Notes: generated by a model from the sequence alone, not told the origin. A stretch of 59,752 nucleotides of DNA from Streptomyces sp. (GCF_031181555.1 NZ_JAPSKQ010000016.1:1-59752); one strand, 5' to 3'; numbered from the stretch's first letter, positions 8,425 through 19,818 are shown. Numbers and translations: made by a program.

Positions 8425-9108
8425 GTGAGAAGCAGCGGCGACGGTACGGCTGGGGGTGCCCCCGGACGCAGTCTCGGGGCGGGCGGGCCGTTCTCTCCCC
8501 CGGGCTCCCGGCTCCGCTCGAGCGGGGGATTCCCCCAGCACGGCAGCGCGACCGAACACGCTCCGCAGCGGCCGACGGCCGTGCCGAGCAGCGGAGGGGC
8601 GACGTCCATGGCGTCCGAGCAGATCGGCTACCGGGGCCCCACGGCCTGCGCGGCCGCCGGCATCACCTACCGGCAGCTCGACTACTGGGCCCGAACGGGG
8701 CTGGTCGAGCCCAGTGTGCGGCCCGCCCACGGATCCGGCACACAGCGGCTGTACAGCTTCCGCGACGTCGTCGTCCTGAAGATCGTCAAACGGTTCCTCG
8801 ACACCGGTGTGTCCCTGCAGAACATTCGCACCGCCGTCCGGCACCTGCGCGAGCGCGGCTTCAGCGACCTGGAGCGCATGACGCTGATGAGCGACGGAGC
8901 CACGGTCTACGAGTGCACCTCGCCCGACGAGGTGCATGCCCTGCTCCAGGGCGGCCAGGGCATCTTCGGCATCGCCGTGGGCGTGGTGTGGCGGGACGTC
9001 GAGAGCGCGCTGTCACAGCTGCACGGGGAGCGCATCGACACCGGGGAGACGCTGGTCGGCCACAATCCGGCGGACGAGCTGGCACGGCGGCGGAACCGCG
9101 CCGTCTGA
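8425..9108 (+). CDS. MerR-family transcriptional regulator (Rv1830 type)
   Basis: 227 residues. The first ~65 are a low-complexity extension, partly encoded by an interspersed GC-rich repeat (8451-8540). The MerR winged helix spans about 75-145 (GYRGPTACAAAGITYRQLDY, ARTGLVEPS, GTQRLYSFRDVVVLKIVKRF), and the rest is a compact dimerisation/effector region. It corresponds by position to Rv1830 of Mycobacterium, in the same conserved block. GTG 8425 was chosen for its ggacggagg site and the well-formed promoter upstream; the earlier in-frame ATG 8347 lies upstream of the -35. Target genes are unknown. Confidence 0.82.
   Translation: MRSSGDGTAGGAPGRSLGAGGPFSPPGSRLRSSGGFPQHGSATEHAPQRPTAVPSSGGATSMASEQIGYRGPTACAAAGITYRQLDYWARTGLVEPSVRPAHGSGTQRLYSFRDVVVLKIVKRFLDTGVSLQNIRTAVRHLRERGFSDLERMTLMSDGATVYECTSPDEVHALLQGGQGIFGIAVGVVWRDVESALSQLHGERIDTGETLVGHNPADELARRRNRAV
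8451..8540. repeat. Interspersed GC-rich repeat, copy A
   Basis: The block contains tgggggtgcccccgg at its left and ctcccggctccgctcgagcg followed by ggggattcccccag at its right. The ctcccggct(c/t)cgctcgagcgggg core recurs at 33969-34014 and 44987-45034. It lies within the start-proximal coding part of the MerR gene and is translated in frame. Confidence 0.75.
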
Positions 9109-9146
9109 GGACGGCGTTGTCAGTGGTGTAGGGCAGCATCGGACAT

Positions 9147-10532
9147 GTGAGATCTTCGCCCACGATCCTGCACCTCGACATGGACGCCTTCTTCGCCACG
9201 GTGGAACAGGCGTCCAAGCCGAGCCTGCGCGGGAAGGCCGTGATCGTGGGCGGGCTCGGGCCACGCGGTGTGGTCGCCACCGCCTCGTACGAAGCCCGCG
9301 TCTTCGGCGTCCATTCGGCGATGCCCATGGCGCAGGCCCGGCGGCTCGCGCCGAACGCCGCCTACCTGGTGCCCCGCTTCGCTCTCTACCGGTCGATCAG
9401 CGAACAGGTCATGGGGCTGCTGCGGGACCTGTCACCGCTGGTCGAGCCGCTCAGCCTGGACGAGGCGTTCGTGGACCTGGAGGCCGGCGGCACGGCCTGG
9501 GACGAACGGTCGGCGCGGCTGGCCGGTGCGAAGCTGCGTGCGGACATCCGGGCGGTCACGGGGCTCACCGGGTCGGTGGGGCTCGCGGCCTCCAAGATGC
9601 TCGCGAAGATCGCCTCCGAGCAGGCGAAGCCGGACGGGTTGGTGCTGATCGAGCCGGGCACCGAGCGGGCGCTGCTGGGACCGCTGCCGGTGCGGACGCT
9701 GCCGGGCGTGGGACCGGCCACCGGCGATCACCTCAGGCGGGCCGGGATCCACACGGTCGACGAGCTCGCCGAGGCGGGGGAGGACGAGCTCGTACGGCTG
9801 CTGGGCAGGGCCCACGGGCACGCGCTGTACGCCATGGCGCTGGCGCGGGACGAGCGGCCCGTGGTGGCCGAGCGGGAGACGAAGTCGGTGTCGGTCGAGG
9901 ACACGTACGACGTGGACATCCACGACCGGGTGCGGGTGGGGGCGGAGGTGCAGCGGCTCGCCGACCGGTGCGTGCGAAGGCTGCGGGGGGCGGGGCTGTC
10001 GGGGCGGACCATCGTGCTGAAGGTGCGGCGGTACGACTTCTCCACCCTCACCCGCTCCGAGACGCTGCGGGGGCCGACGGACGATCCGGCGGTGGTACGG
10101 GAGGCGGCGGCGCGGCTGCTGGAGTCGGTCGACACGACGGGCGGGGTGCGGTTGCTGGGCGTGGGGGTCAGCGGACTGGCCGACTACACGCAGGAGGACC
10201 TGTTCGCCCAGGCGGCGGGCGCGCGCGAGGACGCCCTCGACGAGGAGCCCGAGGCCGCGCCCGCGGAGGAGCGGCAGACCGCCACCGAGCGGCGATGGCC
10301 GGCGGGGCACGACGTGCGGCACGCCGCGTACGGCCATGGGTGGGTACAGGGCAGTGGGCTGGGGCGGGTCACGGTGCGTTTCGAGACGCCCGGTTCGGAG
10401 CCGGGACGGGTGAGGACCTTCCGGATCGACGACCCGGATCTGGAGCCGGCGGAACCGCTGCCGCTGGTGGCGCGAAGACCCGGGGAGAGCGAGCGGGCGG
10501 AGGCCGGCGGAGCGGGTTCGGCGGGCCCGTGA
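9147..10532 (+). CDS. dinB: DNA polymerase IV (Y-family)
   Basis: 461 residues. The Y-family palm/fingers show HLDMDAFFATVEQ with catalytic Asp11, ASYEARVFGVHSAMPM, and SLDEAFVDL with Asp105/Glu106. A helix-hairpin-helix thumb follows (LPGVGPATGDHLRRAGI), then the little finger. QEDLF near residue 353 is a canonical beta-clamp binding motif. About 100 further residues follow, including DVRHAAYGHGWVQGSGLG...VTVRFETP, which resembles the small Tudor-like beta domain at the end of UvrD/PcrA helicases. The enzyme does translesion synthesis on damaged DNA. GTG 9147 has no good ribosome site and may be near-leaderless. Confidence 0.93.
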   Translation: MRSSPTILHLDMDAFFATVEQASKPSLRGKAVIVGGLGPRGVVATASYEARVFGVHSAMPMAQARRLAPNAAYLVPRFALYRSISEQVMGLLRDLSPLVEPLSLDEAFVDLEAGGTAWDERSARLAGAKLRADIRAVTGLTGSVGLAASKMLAKIASEQAKPDGLVLIEPGTERALLGPLPVRTLPGVGPATGDHLRRAGIHTVDELAEAGEDELVRLLGRAHGHALYAMALARDERPVVAERETKSVSVEDTYDVDIHDRVRVGAEVQRLADRCVRRLRGAGLSGRTIVLKVRRYDFSTLTRSETLRGPTDDPAVVREAAARLLESVDTTGGVRLLGVGVSGLADYTQEDLFAQAAGAREDALDEEPEAAPAEERQTATERRWPAGHDVRHAAYGHGWVQGSGLGRVTVRFETPGSEPGRVRTFRIDDPDLEPAEPLPLVARRPGESERAEAGGAGSAGP

Positions 10533-10831
10533 GCGGGTGGCGGCAGGGCCCCCGGGTGCGGGACCGGGGTGCGTGGACTGTGGGCTTCCGCGGCGCCGCG
10601 GTGAGGACGGTCTGTGGTTCGGCGGTGTGCGGCCGTGCGTGTGGGGGACGGACGGAGTCCCCGGGCGGCCCGGCCGCGGCTGCGACCGCAGGGCCGGGTG
10701 CGGTTCGTGAGCGGGGCGCCGGCGGACCGGGTCGGGTGAGGGGCGGTCGGGACGTCCGGGCCGGAAGGCGGCTGCCGCCGCGGCGCGACGGCCCCCGAGC
10801 ACCACGACGTGCTGCCGAGGAGCGCGGACGC
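10533..10831. other. Intergenic region between convergent dinB and PRC-barrel genes
   Basis: 299 bp, very G+C rich. I see no convincing gene. A short dyad, agcac-cacgac-gtgct (10798-10813), is the only structure noted. Confidence 0.5.
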
Positions 10832-11206
10832 TCAGGCCGATTCGTCCTTGCCCGCCAGTCTGCCGAAGTCGCGCTCCGGGAGCGGGGGAGGGGCGGCGAC
10901 GTCCAGGCCGTAGTGGTGGTAGAGCTGGAGTTCCTGCTCCGGGGAGAGGTGGCGGCCGACGCCGAAGTCCGGGGCGTCCTTGATCAGGGCGCGTTCGAAG
11001 GGGACGTGGAGGGCGCCGTCGATCAGCTCGCTGGGCTCCAGGGGAACGAAGGCGTCCCTGCTGAACAGGCCGGTGCGTATGGCCGCCCACTCCGGTACGC
11101 CGGTGGCGTCGTCGAGATAGACCTCGTCGATCGTGCCGATCCGGGTCCCGTTGCGGTCGAACGCCTTGCGGCCGATCAGGTGGCGCGGATCGATGTCGGT
11201 CTGCAC
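10832..11206 (-). CDS. PRC-barrel domain protein
   Basis: 124 residues. The N-terminal ~75 form a PRC-barrel: DPRHLIGRKAFDRNGTRIG, IDEVYLDDATGVPEWAAIR, FVPLEPSELIDGALHVPF. The tail contains LSPEQELQLYHHYGL, common in Streptomyces PRC-barrel stress proteins. PRC domains bind partners and adopt a small beta-barrel; no reaction is implied. Start GTG 11206 follows ggaggg on the minus strand. A longer reading up to 11311 was rejected because it would approach the gcvP riboswitch and adds non-conserved sequence. The gene diverges from gcvP. Confidence 0.82.
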   Translation of the reverse strand: MQTDIDPRHLIGRKAFDRNGTRIGTIDEVYLDDATGVPEWAAIRTGLFSRDAFVPLEPSELIDGALHVPFERALIKDAPDFGVGRHLSPEQELQLYHHYGLDVAAPPPLPERDFGRLAGKDESA

Positions 11207-11324
11207 AGGCCCTCCACTGGTCGCAACCCATCCGTAAGCACTACCAAACGGCACAATCGGCGGAGCGGCCACTCGAAGACCTGTGCGCGGCCCTCGCTGG
11301 TACGCTGGCAAACGGCTGCTGACC

Positions 11325-11528
11325 CCGTGCGGGAGAGTCCTCCAGGCACCATCGGAGGCGCCGAAGGAGCAAATCCTCCCCGGAATCTCTCAGGCCCACG
11401 TACCGCACGGACGAGGTCACTCTGGAAAGCAGGGCGGGTGTCGACGGCTTCCGCTCTCACCGACGGTGAAAGCCGGACGCCTTCGGGCGATCCGGTGAAG
11501 CTCTCAGGTTGAGATGACAGAGGGGGAG
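11325..11528 (+). promoter_or_regulatory. Tandem glycine riboswitch upstream of gcvP
   Basis: Two adjacent aptamers. The first is closed by ccgtgcgg (11325-11332) with ccgcacgg (11403-11410) and carries gcgggagag, ggcgccgaaggagcaa and ctctcaggc signatures. The second runs from 11411 to 11528 with ctctggaaag, ggtgaagctctcagg and cagaggggg. This is the glycine aptamer class that activates glycine cleavage genes. Downstream, gggcacc (11536-11542) pairs with ggtgccc (11551-11557), a likely element of the expression platform before the aggagg site at 11576-11581. Confidence 0.93.
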
Positions 11529-11589
11529 GCCGTCCGGGCACCCGTGCCGTGGTGCCCCCCGAAGGTCGTCAGACCAGGAGGCCTCCGCA

Positions 11590-14475
<2,886 letters not shown>

Positions 14476-14495
14476 CCCGCCGGAGGCGGGACGTG

Positions 14496-14535
14496 AGGGC
14501 TCCGCTTCGGCCGTGCGGCCGGGCGGGGCCCTCTT
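14496..14535 (+). terminator. Terminator-like hairpin after gcvP
   Basis: agggctccgc (14496-14505) pairs with gcggggccct (14523-14532), with one G-U pair and a loop holding an inner ggccg/cggcc stem. It is followed by cttccc. It lies between convergent gcvP and modC. Confidence 0.6.
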
Positions 14536-14558
14536 CCCGTGCGCGTGCCCGTCGTGCG

Positions 14559-15668
14559 CTACGCCGGGTACGCGTGGGTCTGCGCGGCCTTGACCGTCGC
14601 CCAGACCGGGGCGCCCGGATGCAGGTCCAGTTCGGCCGCGGCGACCGTGGTGAGGTCGGCGGCCAGGGGGAGTTCGCCGGTGAGCTCGGCGCGGACCTGG
14701 TCGCCGTGAGGCTCCAGGCCGGCGATCTCGCAGCGCCAGAGGTTGCGGGCGCTGGAGCCGGTGGGGCGGTCGCGGTAGAGGGTCACGGCGCCGGGCGGGA
14801 ACGCCACGAAGGCGGGGCCGGAGAGGTCCTCCGTGGTGCTCACCGTGGGGCCGGCGTCGAGCCGGACCGTGTGGCCGTCGGCCTGTCCGCGGTACAGGTT
14901 GAGGCCGACCAACTGGGCGATGTACTCGGTGCGGGGGTGGCGGGCGATGTCGGAGGGCGTGCCCTCCTGCACGATCCGGCCCTGCTCCACGACGACCAGC
15001 CGGTCGGCCAGCACCATGGCGTCCAACGGGTCGTGCGTGACCAGAACGGCGACGGCCTCGAAGGCGGCCAGATGGCGGCGGAGCCGGGCACGCACCTCCA
15101 GCCGGGTGCGGGCGTCCAGGGCGGCGAGCGGTTCGTCCAGGAGCAGCAGCCGGGGGTGGGTGGCCAGGGCGCGGGCGAGGGCCACGCGCTGGGCCTGGCC
15201 GCCGGAGAGACGGCGGGGCTTGGCCCCGGCGTGTTCCGCCAGGCCCATGCGGTCCAGCCACTCGGCGGCCTGCGCACGGGCCTCCGCCTTGCCGGTGCCC
15301 CGGCAGCGCGGTCCGAAGGCCACGTTGTCGAGGGCGGTCAGGTGCGGGAAGAGCAGATAGTCCTGGAAGACGACGCCGATCGGGCGCGACTCGGGCGGCG
15401 TGCGGTGCAGTTCGGCGCCGTCCAGCCGCAGATGGCCCGCCGTGAGGGGCGTGAGGCCCGCGAGGGCGCGCAGGGCGGTGGTCTTGCCGGCGCCGTTCGG
15501 GCCCAGCAGGGCGACGACGTCGCCGGGCGCGGCGGTGAGCGCGATGTCCAGGCGGAAGGTGCCGCGGTCGACGACGAGCCGCGCGTCGAGGCCCTCGGCG
15601 GCCGGTCCGGGCGCGGTGCCGGTGGGGCCGGGCCTCTTCCCGGGATTCTTCGGCATGGTCTCGGGCAC
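14559..15668 (-). CDS. modC: Molybdate ABC transporter ATP-binding protein
   Basis: 369 residues. The ATPase domain (about 30-260) has Walker A GPNGAGKTT, Q-loop VVFQDYLLFPHLT, signature RLSGGQAQRVALARAL, Walker B LLLLDEPLAALD and switch VTHD. A TOBE/Mop-type domain (about 295-365) fits an oxyanion importer such as molybdate or tungstate. The gene begins 4 bp after modB, so modABC is one operon. GTG 15668 is the likely start; ATG 15656 is an alternative. The short Gly/Pro-rich N-terminal extension is atypical but harmless. Confidence 0.92.
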   Translation of the reverse strand: MPETMPKNPGKRPGPTGTAPGPAAEGLDARLVVDRGTFRLDIALTAAPGDVVALLGPNGAGKTTALRALAGLTPLTAGHLRLDGAELHRTPPESRPIGVVFQDYLLFPHLTALDNVAFGPRCRGTGKAEARAQAAEWLDRMGLAEHAGAKPRRLSGGQAQRVALARALATHPRLLLLDEPLAALDARTRLEVRARLRRHLAAFEAVAVLVTHDPLDAMVLADRLVVVEQGRIVQEGTPSDIARHPRTEYIAQLVGLNLYRGQADGHTVRLDAGPTVSTTEDLSGPAFVAFPPGAVTLYRDRPTGSSARNLWRCEIAGLEPHGDQVRAELTGELPLAADLTTVAAAELDLHPGAPVWATVKAAQTHAYPA

Positions 15669-15672
15669 GGTG

Positions 15673-16566
15673 TCAGACCGTCCTCATCCAGCGGTCCCGC
15701 AGTCCGGCGAGTACGGCGATGGACACCGCCAGCAGCACCAGGCTGAGGGCGATCGCGGCGGCCGGGTCGTTCTGCAGGGCGAGGTACACCGCGAGCGGCA
15801 TGGTCTGGGTGCGGCCGGGGAAGTTGCCGGCGAAGGTGATCGTCGCGCCGAACTCACCGAGGGCCCGCGCCCAGGCGAGGACGGAGCCGGCCGCGATGCC
15901 CGGGGCGATCAGCGGCAGGGTGACCCGGCGGAACGCGGTGAAGCGGGAGGCGCCCAGAGTGGTGGCCGCCTCCTCGTAGCGCGGGTCGGCGGCCCGCAGC
16001 GTGCCCTCGACGCTGATGACGAGGAACGGCATCGCCACGAACGTCTCGGCGAGGACGACGCCCGTGGTGGTGAAGGGCAGGGTGATGCCGAACCAGGCGT
16101 CCAGCCACTGGCCGACGACACCATTGCGGCCCAGGGCGAGCAGCAGGGCGACGCCGCCCACCACCGGGGGGAGGACCAGCGGAAGCGTCACCAGGGCGCG
16201 GACCAGGCCGCGGCCGGGGAAGTCCGTACGGGCCAGCAGCCAGGCCAGCGGGACGCCGATGACCAGGCTCAGCACGGTCGCCGCCGTGGCGCAGACCAGC
16301 GACAGGCGCAGCGCCTGCCACACCTCGGGGCTGGTCAACTGCTCGGGGAGGCTGCGCCAGGGAGCCCGGAGGAGGAGAGCGAGGAGGGGGACCAGGAGGA
16401 AGGCGAGGCCCAGGAGGGCGGGCGCGAGGAGGGGGAGGGGGACGCCGCGTCCGGGGGTGCGGGGGCGTGCCGTGCGGGGGGCCCTCACGGTCCGTGTCCC
16501 GCTCCGGCCGCCGTCGGGCGGAGCGGGCGCGCCCGGGTCCGGCGGGGTGCCGTGCCGGCCGGTCAC
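15673..16566 (-). CDS. modB: Molybdate ABC transporter permease
   Basis: 297 residues with six predicted membrane helices after a Pro/Arg-rich cytoplasmic N-terminus. The permease (EAA) loop is recognisable as EEAATTLGASRFTAFRRVTLPLIAPGIAAG, the docking site for ModC. GTG 16566 overlaps the modA stop by 4 bp, implying coupling. Partners are ModA outside and ModC inside. Confidence 0.92.
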   Translation of the reverse strand: MTGRHGTPPDPGAPAPPDGGRSGTRTVRAPRTARPRTPGRGVPLPLLAPALLGLAFLLVPLLALLLRAPWRSLPEQLTSPEVWQALRLSLVCATAATVLSLVIGVPLAWLLARTDFPGRGLVRALVTLPLVLPPVVGGVALLLALGRNGVVGQWLDAWFGITLPFTTTGVVLAETFVAMPFLVISVEGTLRAADPRYEEAATTLGASRFTAFRRVTLPLIAPGIAAGSVLAWARALGEFGATITFAGNFPGRTQTMPLAVYLALQNDPAAAIALSLVLLAVSIAVLAGLRDRWMRTV

Positions 16567-17366
16567 GGCGCGAGGAATCCGGCCCCGGTCAGGACCTTCC
16601 GGCCCTCCGGGGACTTCACCAGGGCGACGAACGCCTTCGCCGCCGTCGGATTCGGGGCGCTCTCGAGGCGGGCGATCGGATAGTCGTTGACGGCCTCGGC
16701 CGACTCCGGGAACTCCACGCCCTCCACCTTGTCACCCGCGGCCCTCACGTCCGTCCGGTACACGACGGCGGCGTCGGCCTCCTTCAGCTCGACCTTCGTC
16801 AGGGCGCTCCTGACGTCCTGCTCGTAGGAAACCGGCGTCAGTTCGACGCCGGCGGCCGTGAGGGCCGTCCGCGCGGCCGAACCGCAGGGCACCGTGCTGT
16901 CGCACAGCACGACCTTCAGGCCGGGCGCGGTCAGATCCTTCAGGGAGCCGATTCCGTGCGGGTTGCCGGGCAGGGTGGCGATCTCCAGACGGTTGCGGAC
17001 GAACGTGCTCGGGCTGCCCGCCGTGTGTCCCTCGTCCGTGACGAGCTTCATCGTCCCGGTGCTGGCCGCCGCGAAGACGTCGGCCGGGGCACCGCCGGAA
17101 ATGCCGGCGGCCAGGGTGTCGCTGCCGCCGAAGTTGAAGGTGACCTCTGTCCCCGGGTGCTCCTTCTCGAACCGTTCGCCGAGCGTCGTGAAGCTCTCCG
17201 TGAGCGAGGCGGCCGCGAAGACGGTGACCGTTCCGGAGGGACCGTCCTCGCCGGTCCCCGAGGCACTCGAGCCGGACGCGGAGCAGCCGCTCAGCGCCAG
17301 GAGGACGGCGGCTCCGGCACCTGCGGTCCGCAGGGCACTTTGGAGACGGTGCGCGGAACGGGGCAT
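16563..17366 (-). CDS. modA: Molybdate-binding lipoprotein
   Basis: 267 residues. The signal peptide ends in the lipobox LALSGC (Cys about 28). The mature domain has the ModA hallmarks TVFAAASLTESFTTLGERFE, FNFGGSDTLAAGISGGAPAD, and DAAVVYRTDVRAAG near the C-terminus. It captures molybdate or tungstate outside the membrane for ModBC. ATG 17366 was preferred to upstream in-frame starts because it places a normal n/h-region before the lipobox. Confidence 0.93.
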   Translation of the reverse strand: MPRSAHRLQSALRTAGAGAAVLLALSGCSASGSSASGTGEDGPSGTVTVFAAASLTESFTTLGERFEKEHPGTEVTFNFGGSDTLAAGISGGAPADVFAAASTGTMKLVTDEGHTAGSPSTFVRNRLEIATLPGNPHGIGSLKDLTAPGLKVVLCDSTVPCGSAARTALTAAGVELTPVSYEQDVRSALTKVELKEADAAVVYRTDVRAAGDKVEGVEFPESAEAVNDYPIARLESAPNPTAAKAFVALVKSPEGRKVLTGAGFLAP

Positions 17367-17534
17367 CTCGGCGGCACTCCCTCTACGGGCCGGGGAGGAG
17401 GCGGACACAGCACCTCCGATACGCCGATGATACTGACGCATCTGCCAGGAAGAAGTCACCTGTCACATCGCATGAGCCAGGGAAAAGAGCGGAGAGGCGG
17501 GCACGTGCGTTCGCACGAGAGGTCCTCGTCCCCG

Positions 17535-17930
17535 TCAGGCGCGGTCGATGTGGACGTTGGTTGACTTCACGCGCGCGGTGGCCTCCACGCCCACCTCCAG
17601 TCCCAGCTCCTCGACGGCCTCCCGGGTGAGCAGGGAGACGAGGCGGTGCGGGCCGGCCTGGATCTCGACCTGGGCGGCGACGTCACCGAGCTTGATCGCG
17701 GTGACGATGCCGGGAAAGGCGTTGCGGGCCGAGGTGTACGGGGCGCCCTCCTCGGCGGTGCCCGCCCTGGCGAGTTCGACCGAGAACGCGGCCAGGTCCC
17801 GTCCGTCGATGAGCCGCCGTCCGCTGTCGTCGCGGTGGGTGGTGATCCGGCCCGCGTCCGCCCAGCGGCGGGCGGTGTCCGGGCTCACGCCGAGCAGTCG
17901 TGCTGCCTGGCCGATCGTGTAGGACTGCAT
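17535..17930 (-). CDS. HTH-Mop (TOBE) molybdenum-responsive regulator
   Basis: 131 residues. An excisionase/MerR-like helix-turn-helix (about 1-50, TIGQAARLLGVSPDTARRW) is joined to a Mop/TOBE domain (about 65-130, SARNAFPGIVTAIKLGDVAAQVEI) that binds molybdate oxyanions. It is upstream of and codirectional with modABC, so it is the probable molybdenum sensor for that operon, playing the role of ModE. ATG 17930 sits about 7 nt after tatcgt on the minus strand, so the transcript may be leaderless; GTG 17939 is an alternative. Confidence 0.87.
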   Translation of the reverse strand: MQSYTIGQAARLLGVSPDTARRWADAGRITTHRDDSGRRLIDGRDLAAFSVELARAGTAEEGAPYTSARNAFPGIVTAIKLGDVAAQVEIQAGPHRLVSLLTREAVEELGLEVGVEATARVKSTNVHIDRA

Positions 17931-17984
17931 GCCGGTCACGATAGGGCGGCGCGGACGGCACCGCGGCCCGGGCCGCCCCGTCCG

Positions 17985-19019
17985 TCAGTCCCGCTTCGCC
18001 GGAACCGCCGTGCTCGCCCGTACGACCAGGTCCGTGCCCAGCTCCACGCGGGGCGAGTCCGGCTGTTCGTCGCGGGTGAGGCGGAGCACCGTGCGGACGG
18101 CGAGTTTGCCCATGTCCGCCAGGGGCTGGCGGACCGTGGTCAGCGGCGGAGCCGACCAGCGGACCTCCGGGAGGTCGTCGAAGCCGACCACGCTCATGTC
18201 CTCCGGCACCCTCAGGCCGCGCCGCCGCAGTGCCTCGATCGCGCCCAGTGCCATCTGGTCGCTGGCCGCGAACACCGCGGTCGGTGGCTCGGGCAGGTCC
18301 AGCAGGGCGTTGCAGCCGGCGAGCCCGGACTCCGGGCGGAAGTCACCGGGGACGATCAGCGATGCGTCGACCGCGATGCCGCGGCCCTCCAGCGCCGCCC
18401 GGTAGCCGTCGAGCCGGGCCCGGGAGCAGAGCAGGCGCGGTGGTCCGGCGATCAGACCGATCCTGCGGTGCCCCAGGGCCAGCAGATGCTCGGTCGCGGC
18501 CAGACCGCCCGACCAGTTGGCGGCGCCGATGGCGGGCACGTCCAGAGCGGGGGAGCCCGCCGGGTCCACGACCACGAGCGGTACCCCGAGGATTTGCAGC
18601 TCCTCGTGCAGCGCCGGTTCCAGGGCCGAGGTCACGAGGATGACGCCGTCGGACGCGCGCGCCCGCAGATTGCGCATCCACTCCCGGGCGTCACCGGAGC
18701 GTCCGTGGATCGCCGACACCACCGTGCCCACCCCGGCCCCGTGGGCGACCTCCTCGGCCCCGCGGAGGATCTCCACCGCCCAGGGGCTGTCGAGGTCGTC
18801 GAAGACCAGGTCGAGCAGAGCCGCCCGGGAGGACGGGGCCGTGGGGCGCTTGCGGTAGCCGTGGCGGCGCAGCAGGTCCTCGACCCGGGCCCGGGTCCGC
18901 GGGGAGACGTCGGAGCGGCCGTTGACCACGCGGGAGACGGTCGGCACCGAGACGCCGGCCCGCCGGGCGATCTCCGTGATCGTGACTCTGCCCTCGGCGC
19001 CGGCCCCATGTGCTGCCAC
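17985..19019 (-). CDS. LacI-family transcriptional regulator
   Basis: 344 residues. The N-terminal HTH and hinge (about 12-65) read TITEIARRAGVSVPTVSRVVNG and SPRTRARVEDLLRRHGYR. The periplasmic-binding-like sensor follows, with DGVILVTSALEP, GHRRIGLIAGPP, and PPTAVFAASDQMALGAIEAL. GTG 19019 follows ggaggtgggcaa. The palindrome cttccggaag (19062-19071) lies upstream and may be an autoregulatory site. No sugar transporter or glycosidase is adjacent, so the effector and targets cannot be inferred. Confidence 0.92.
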   Translation of the reverse strand: MAAHGAGAEGRVTITEIARRAGVSVPTVSRVVNGRSDVSPRTRARVEDLLRRHGYRKRPTAPSSRAALLDLVFDDLDSPWAVEILRGAEEVAHGAGVGTVVSAIHGRSGDAREWMRNLRARASDGVILVTSALEPALHEELQILGVPLVVVDPAGSPALDVPAIGAANWSGGLAATEHLLALGHRRIGLIAGPPRLLCSRARLDGYRAALEGRGIAVDASLIVPGDFRPESGLAGCNALLDLPEPPTAVFAASDQMALGAIEALRRRGLRVPEDMSVVGFDDLPEVRWSAPPLTTVRQPLADMGKLAVRTVLRLTRDEQPDSPRVELGTDLVVRASTAVPAKRD

Positions 19020-19265
19020 TTGCCCACCTCCGTGACGGGAACCCGCGAAACTTCCAGGAGTCTTCCGGAAGGCGGACGCCCGTGGGAAGGTGCCACGAGA
19101 CGGACTCCCCGCTCGGAAGGGGCCGTGGGGCCGGCCGTCACCCCGGCCGTGCGCCGGACCACGGTGGGTGATACGCCCCGGGCACGCGTCGGGGCCGGTT
19201 CGCAGGAGGTCCTGCGGTCCGGCCCCTCGTGCCCTCGGCACGGGCCCCGCTGTGCCCGGCCGTGC

Positions 19266-19466
19266 TCAGGCGGTGGTCAGGCTGGTGCCCCGGGAGCGCT
19301 GCGGGGCGATGATCCTGCCGTCGGGCAGGAGCTCACCGGTGTCCTCGAAGAGCACGACACCGTTGCACAGCAGGCTCCATCCCTGCTCCGGGTGGTGCGC
19401 CACGAGACGGGCGGATTCCCGGTCGGCGGAGTCGGCTGAGGGGCACGGTGGCTGGTGCTGGCACAT
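19266..19466 (-). CDS. Small DUF5999-type protein
   Basis: 66 residues. Starting MCQHQPPCPSADSADRES, it has paired N-terminal cysteines and the conserved core ARLVAHHPEQGWSLLCNGVV and LLPDGRIIAPQR. This is a small protein found throughout Streptomyces with no known function. ATG 19466 is the start that matches family length; upstream in-frame residues look non-coding. Confidence 0.83.
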   Translation of the reverse strand: MCQHQPPCPSADSADRESARLVAHHPEQGWSLLCNGVVLFEDTGELLPDGRIIAPQRSRGTSLTTA

Positions 19467-19738
19467 GGGTGGGATCTTTCGCTCTGTGGTGACCTGTGGG
19501 ATGGCTGTCGTGTCAGTTCCGCGGCGTGAGGTCTCGTTCATGGCCGCCCCCCGTTGTGATAAGTCGGTCGGAAACCAGTGTTGCCCCACGGACGACGATC
19601 CGCAGGGATTTCGCGGCACCGCTCCTCACAGGTTGATGACGCATCACCCGCGCGGACGGTTCACCTCAACTGCACTGTCACTTCGGGTGGTTCGGCGTGA
19701 CCGAATGGGGCTAGTCCGGCGGCGCGAGGGGTTTTCCG

Positions 19739-19770
19739 GCTCGTACGAGCCATTTGCCGCTCGTACGAGC
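19739..19770. promoter_or_regulatory. Paired 12-bp palindromes
   Basis: gctcgtacgagc occurs twice, at 19739-19750 and 19759-19770, with a 20-bp repeat distance (two helical turns). The layout suggests cooperative binding of two dimers. The site is about 275 bp upstream of the DUF5999 start. No binder is known to me. Confidence 0.5.
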
Positions 19771-19818
19771 GTGGGTGGTGCGGGAGGAGCCGGGAAACGG
19801 GAAGGGACGGGGAAACAG

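Noticed and set aside
11207..11311. Longer start for the PRC-barrel protein
   Set aside because: It adds non-conserved residues, leaves the ggaggg site unused and nears the riboswitch.
8936..11512. Long plus-strand frame across dinB and the PRC-barrel gene
   Set aside because: Out of frame with dinB, Arg/Gly-rich, and it crosses the riboswitch.
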